From positions 1 through 64,000 of the forward strand of contig NZ_BJEG01000009.1 of the NCBI RefSeq assembly GCF_005405545.1: 64,000 nt of DNA, written 5' to 3'. The first letter of the stretch is position 1, and every line of letters begins with the position of its first letter. The stretch comes from Weissella hellenica (lineage in GTDB: Bacteria > Bacillota > Bacilli > Lactobacillales > Lactobacillaceae). Of this stretch, positions 63,604 to 64,000 are shown one piece after another. Position numbers and translations under genes: made by a program. The notes below the pieces were generated by a model. That model saw only the letters and a list, made by a program, of their open reading frames with translations. It had not been told where the DNA came from and ran no database searches.

Positions 63604-64000
63604 ATGGGGTTGTTAGGATTATTAGGTGATTTTGAGTTAGATGAAAAAGCAACACATTGAGAATATCCGTCTTTTCTTTGAACACGATTGGCCAATTATT
63701 CAGAATAGGGCGCATATTAGCTTTGTAGATATTAAGTCACCCGTTATTAGTGGAATGCCAACTGGTAGTATGAATGGTAATTCCAATGATGATAAATATT
63801 CTATTCATATCCAAGCGCAACACAGTGGGTAGATAATGTAATCAAAGCTTGTCAGGGGGTGTCTAATTTATACAGACATATTTTAGAATTACGTTATTTT
63901 AAAAATTGAAGCTGGACAGAAATTGAAGTAATCACTGGTTATTCAAGAAAGCGTGGTTATGAGTTATTGAATGATGCGCTTTTGAGTTTTGCAGAAGCAT
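63604..64000 (+). pseudogene. ArpU-family phage late-gene regulator, degenerate
   Basis: Pieces in three frames: MGLLGLLGDFELDEKAT (ATG 63,604, GTGGAGG upstream); ENIRLFFEHDWPIIQNRAHI SFVDIKSPVISGMPTGSMNG; VDNVIKACQGVSNLYRHILE LRYF; SWTEIEVITGYSRKRGYELL. This is the ArpU/RinA-like order (PVISGMPxG; C-terminal helix-turn-helix). It has frameshifts near 63,657 and 63,826 and a TGA at 63,907-63,909 where Trp is likely. The window ends before its stop. Confidence 0.7.

Overview
The window reads as a low-GC Gram-positive of the lactic acid bacteria (Lactobacillaceae). A two-gene LacL/LacM beta-galactosidase, a consensus cre site, and the dnaG-rpoD, murC, polA and udk homologues fit the Weissella/Leuconostoc side of the family best. 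That placement is an inference from gene content, not from a database search.

There are three parts. (1) Positions 1-38,800 are plasmid-like: a patchwork of IS fragments and cargo (1-6,000), then a conjugative element (6,190-36,600). (2) Positions about 38,930-62,100 are ordinary chromosome. (3) Positions about 62,390-64,000 are a decayed prophage edge, with a broken integrase, a small membrane protein and a broken ArpU-type regulator.

The conjugative part has one block of small minus-strand genes (6,190-8,343) pointing away from three plus-strand transfer operons. Operon A (8,766-about 19,230, resuming at 23,557) has a TOPRIM-ArdC antirestriction fusion, a double-AAA+ Clp-type ATPase, the coupling protein and a VirB6-like channel protein. 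Operon B (25,358-31,454) has VirB3/VirB4-like proteins, a lysozyme-M23 wall hydrolase, a thioredoxin-like protein, a VirB8-like protein and small membrane proteins. Operon C (31,724-36,570) has a pilin-like protein, a coiled-coil protein and topoisomerase III. All three operons start with the same promoter-like module ending in AAAATTCGTTACGATA. A ParA gene and a broken ribbon-helix-helix partner (23,974-25,060) lie between A and B. Three clusters of CGTATACG palindromes at a 23-24 bp period lie around them and before operon C. No relaxase, replication initiator or intact integrase is visible.

The most unusual signal is a pair of strongly folded elements (7,016-7,258 and 8,453-8,640). They share the same hairpin architecture with compensatory base changes, and each sits about 95-110 bases upstream of a minus-strand gene or operon. 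They could be structured RNAs or single-stranded-DNA promoters of the kind known in plasmid leading regions.

A 4.3-kb composite transposon-like insertion (19,230-23,556) splits one transfer gene. It carries a baeRF-type release-factor-like gene and a broken MazG-like gene. Many genes carry single-base lesions: frameshifts in the Opu permease/binding protein, TopB, DUF2798 and ArpU genes, and nonsense codons in the parB-like, lysozyme-M23, coiled-coil, MazG, MFS and ArpU genes. Where the ancestral codon can be guessed, the nonsense codons look like G:C to A:T transitions. The conjugation system is therefore probably not functional as written, unless these are sequencing errors.

The chromosomal part runs dnaG-rpoD; a broken MFS exporter; a PhoP/PhoR-type two-component pair; udk; an M42 aminopeptidase; a YtpR protein; murC; a Bax-inhibitor-1 protein; polA; lacLM; pnuC; an SMR exporter with an attenuator leader that may be a riboswitch; a pyrimidine-dimer-glycosylase-family protein; a second SMR protein; an MDR oxidoreductase; and DUF1304 and DUF2798 membrane proteins.
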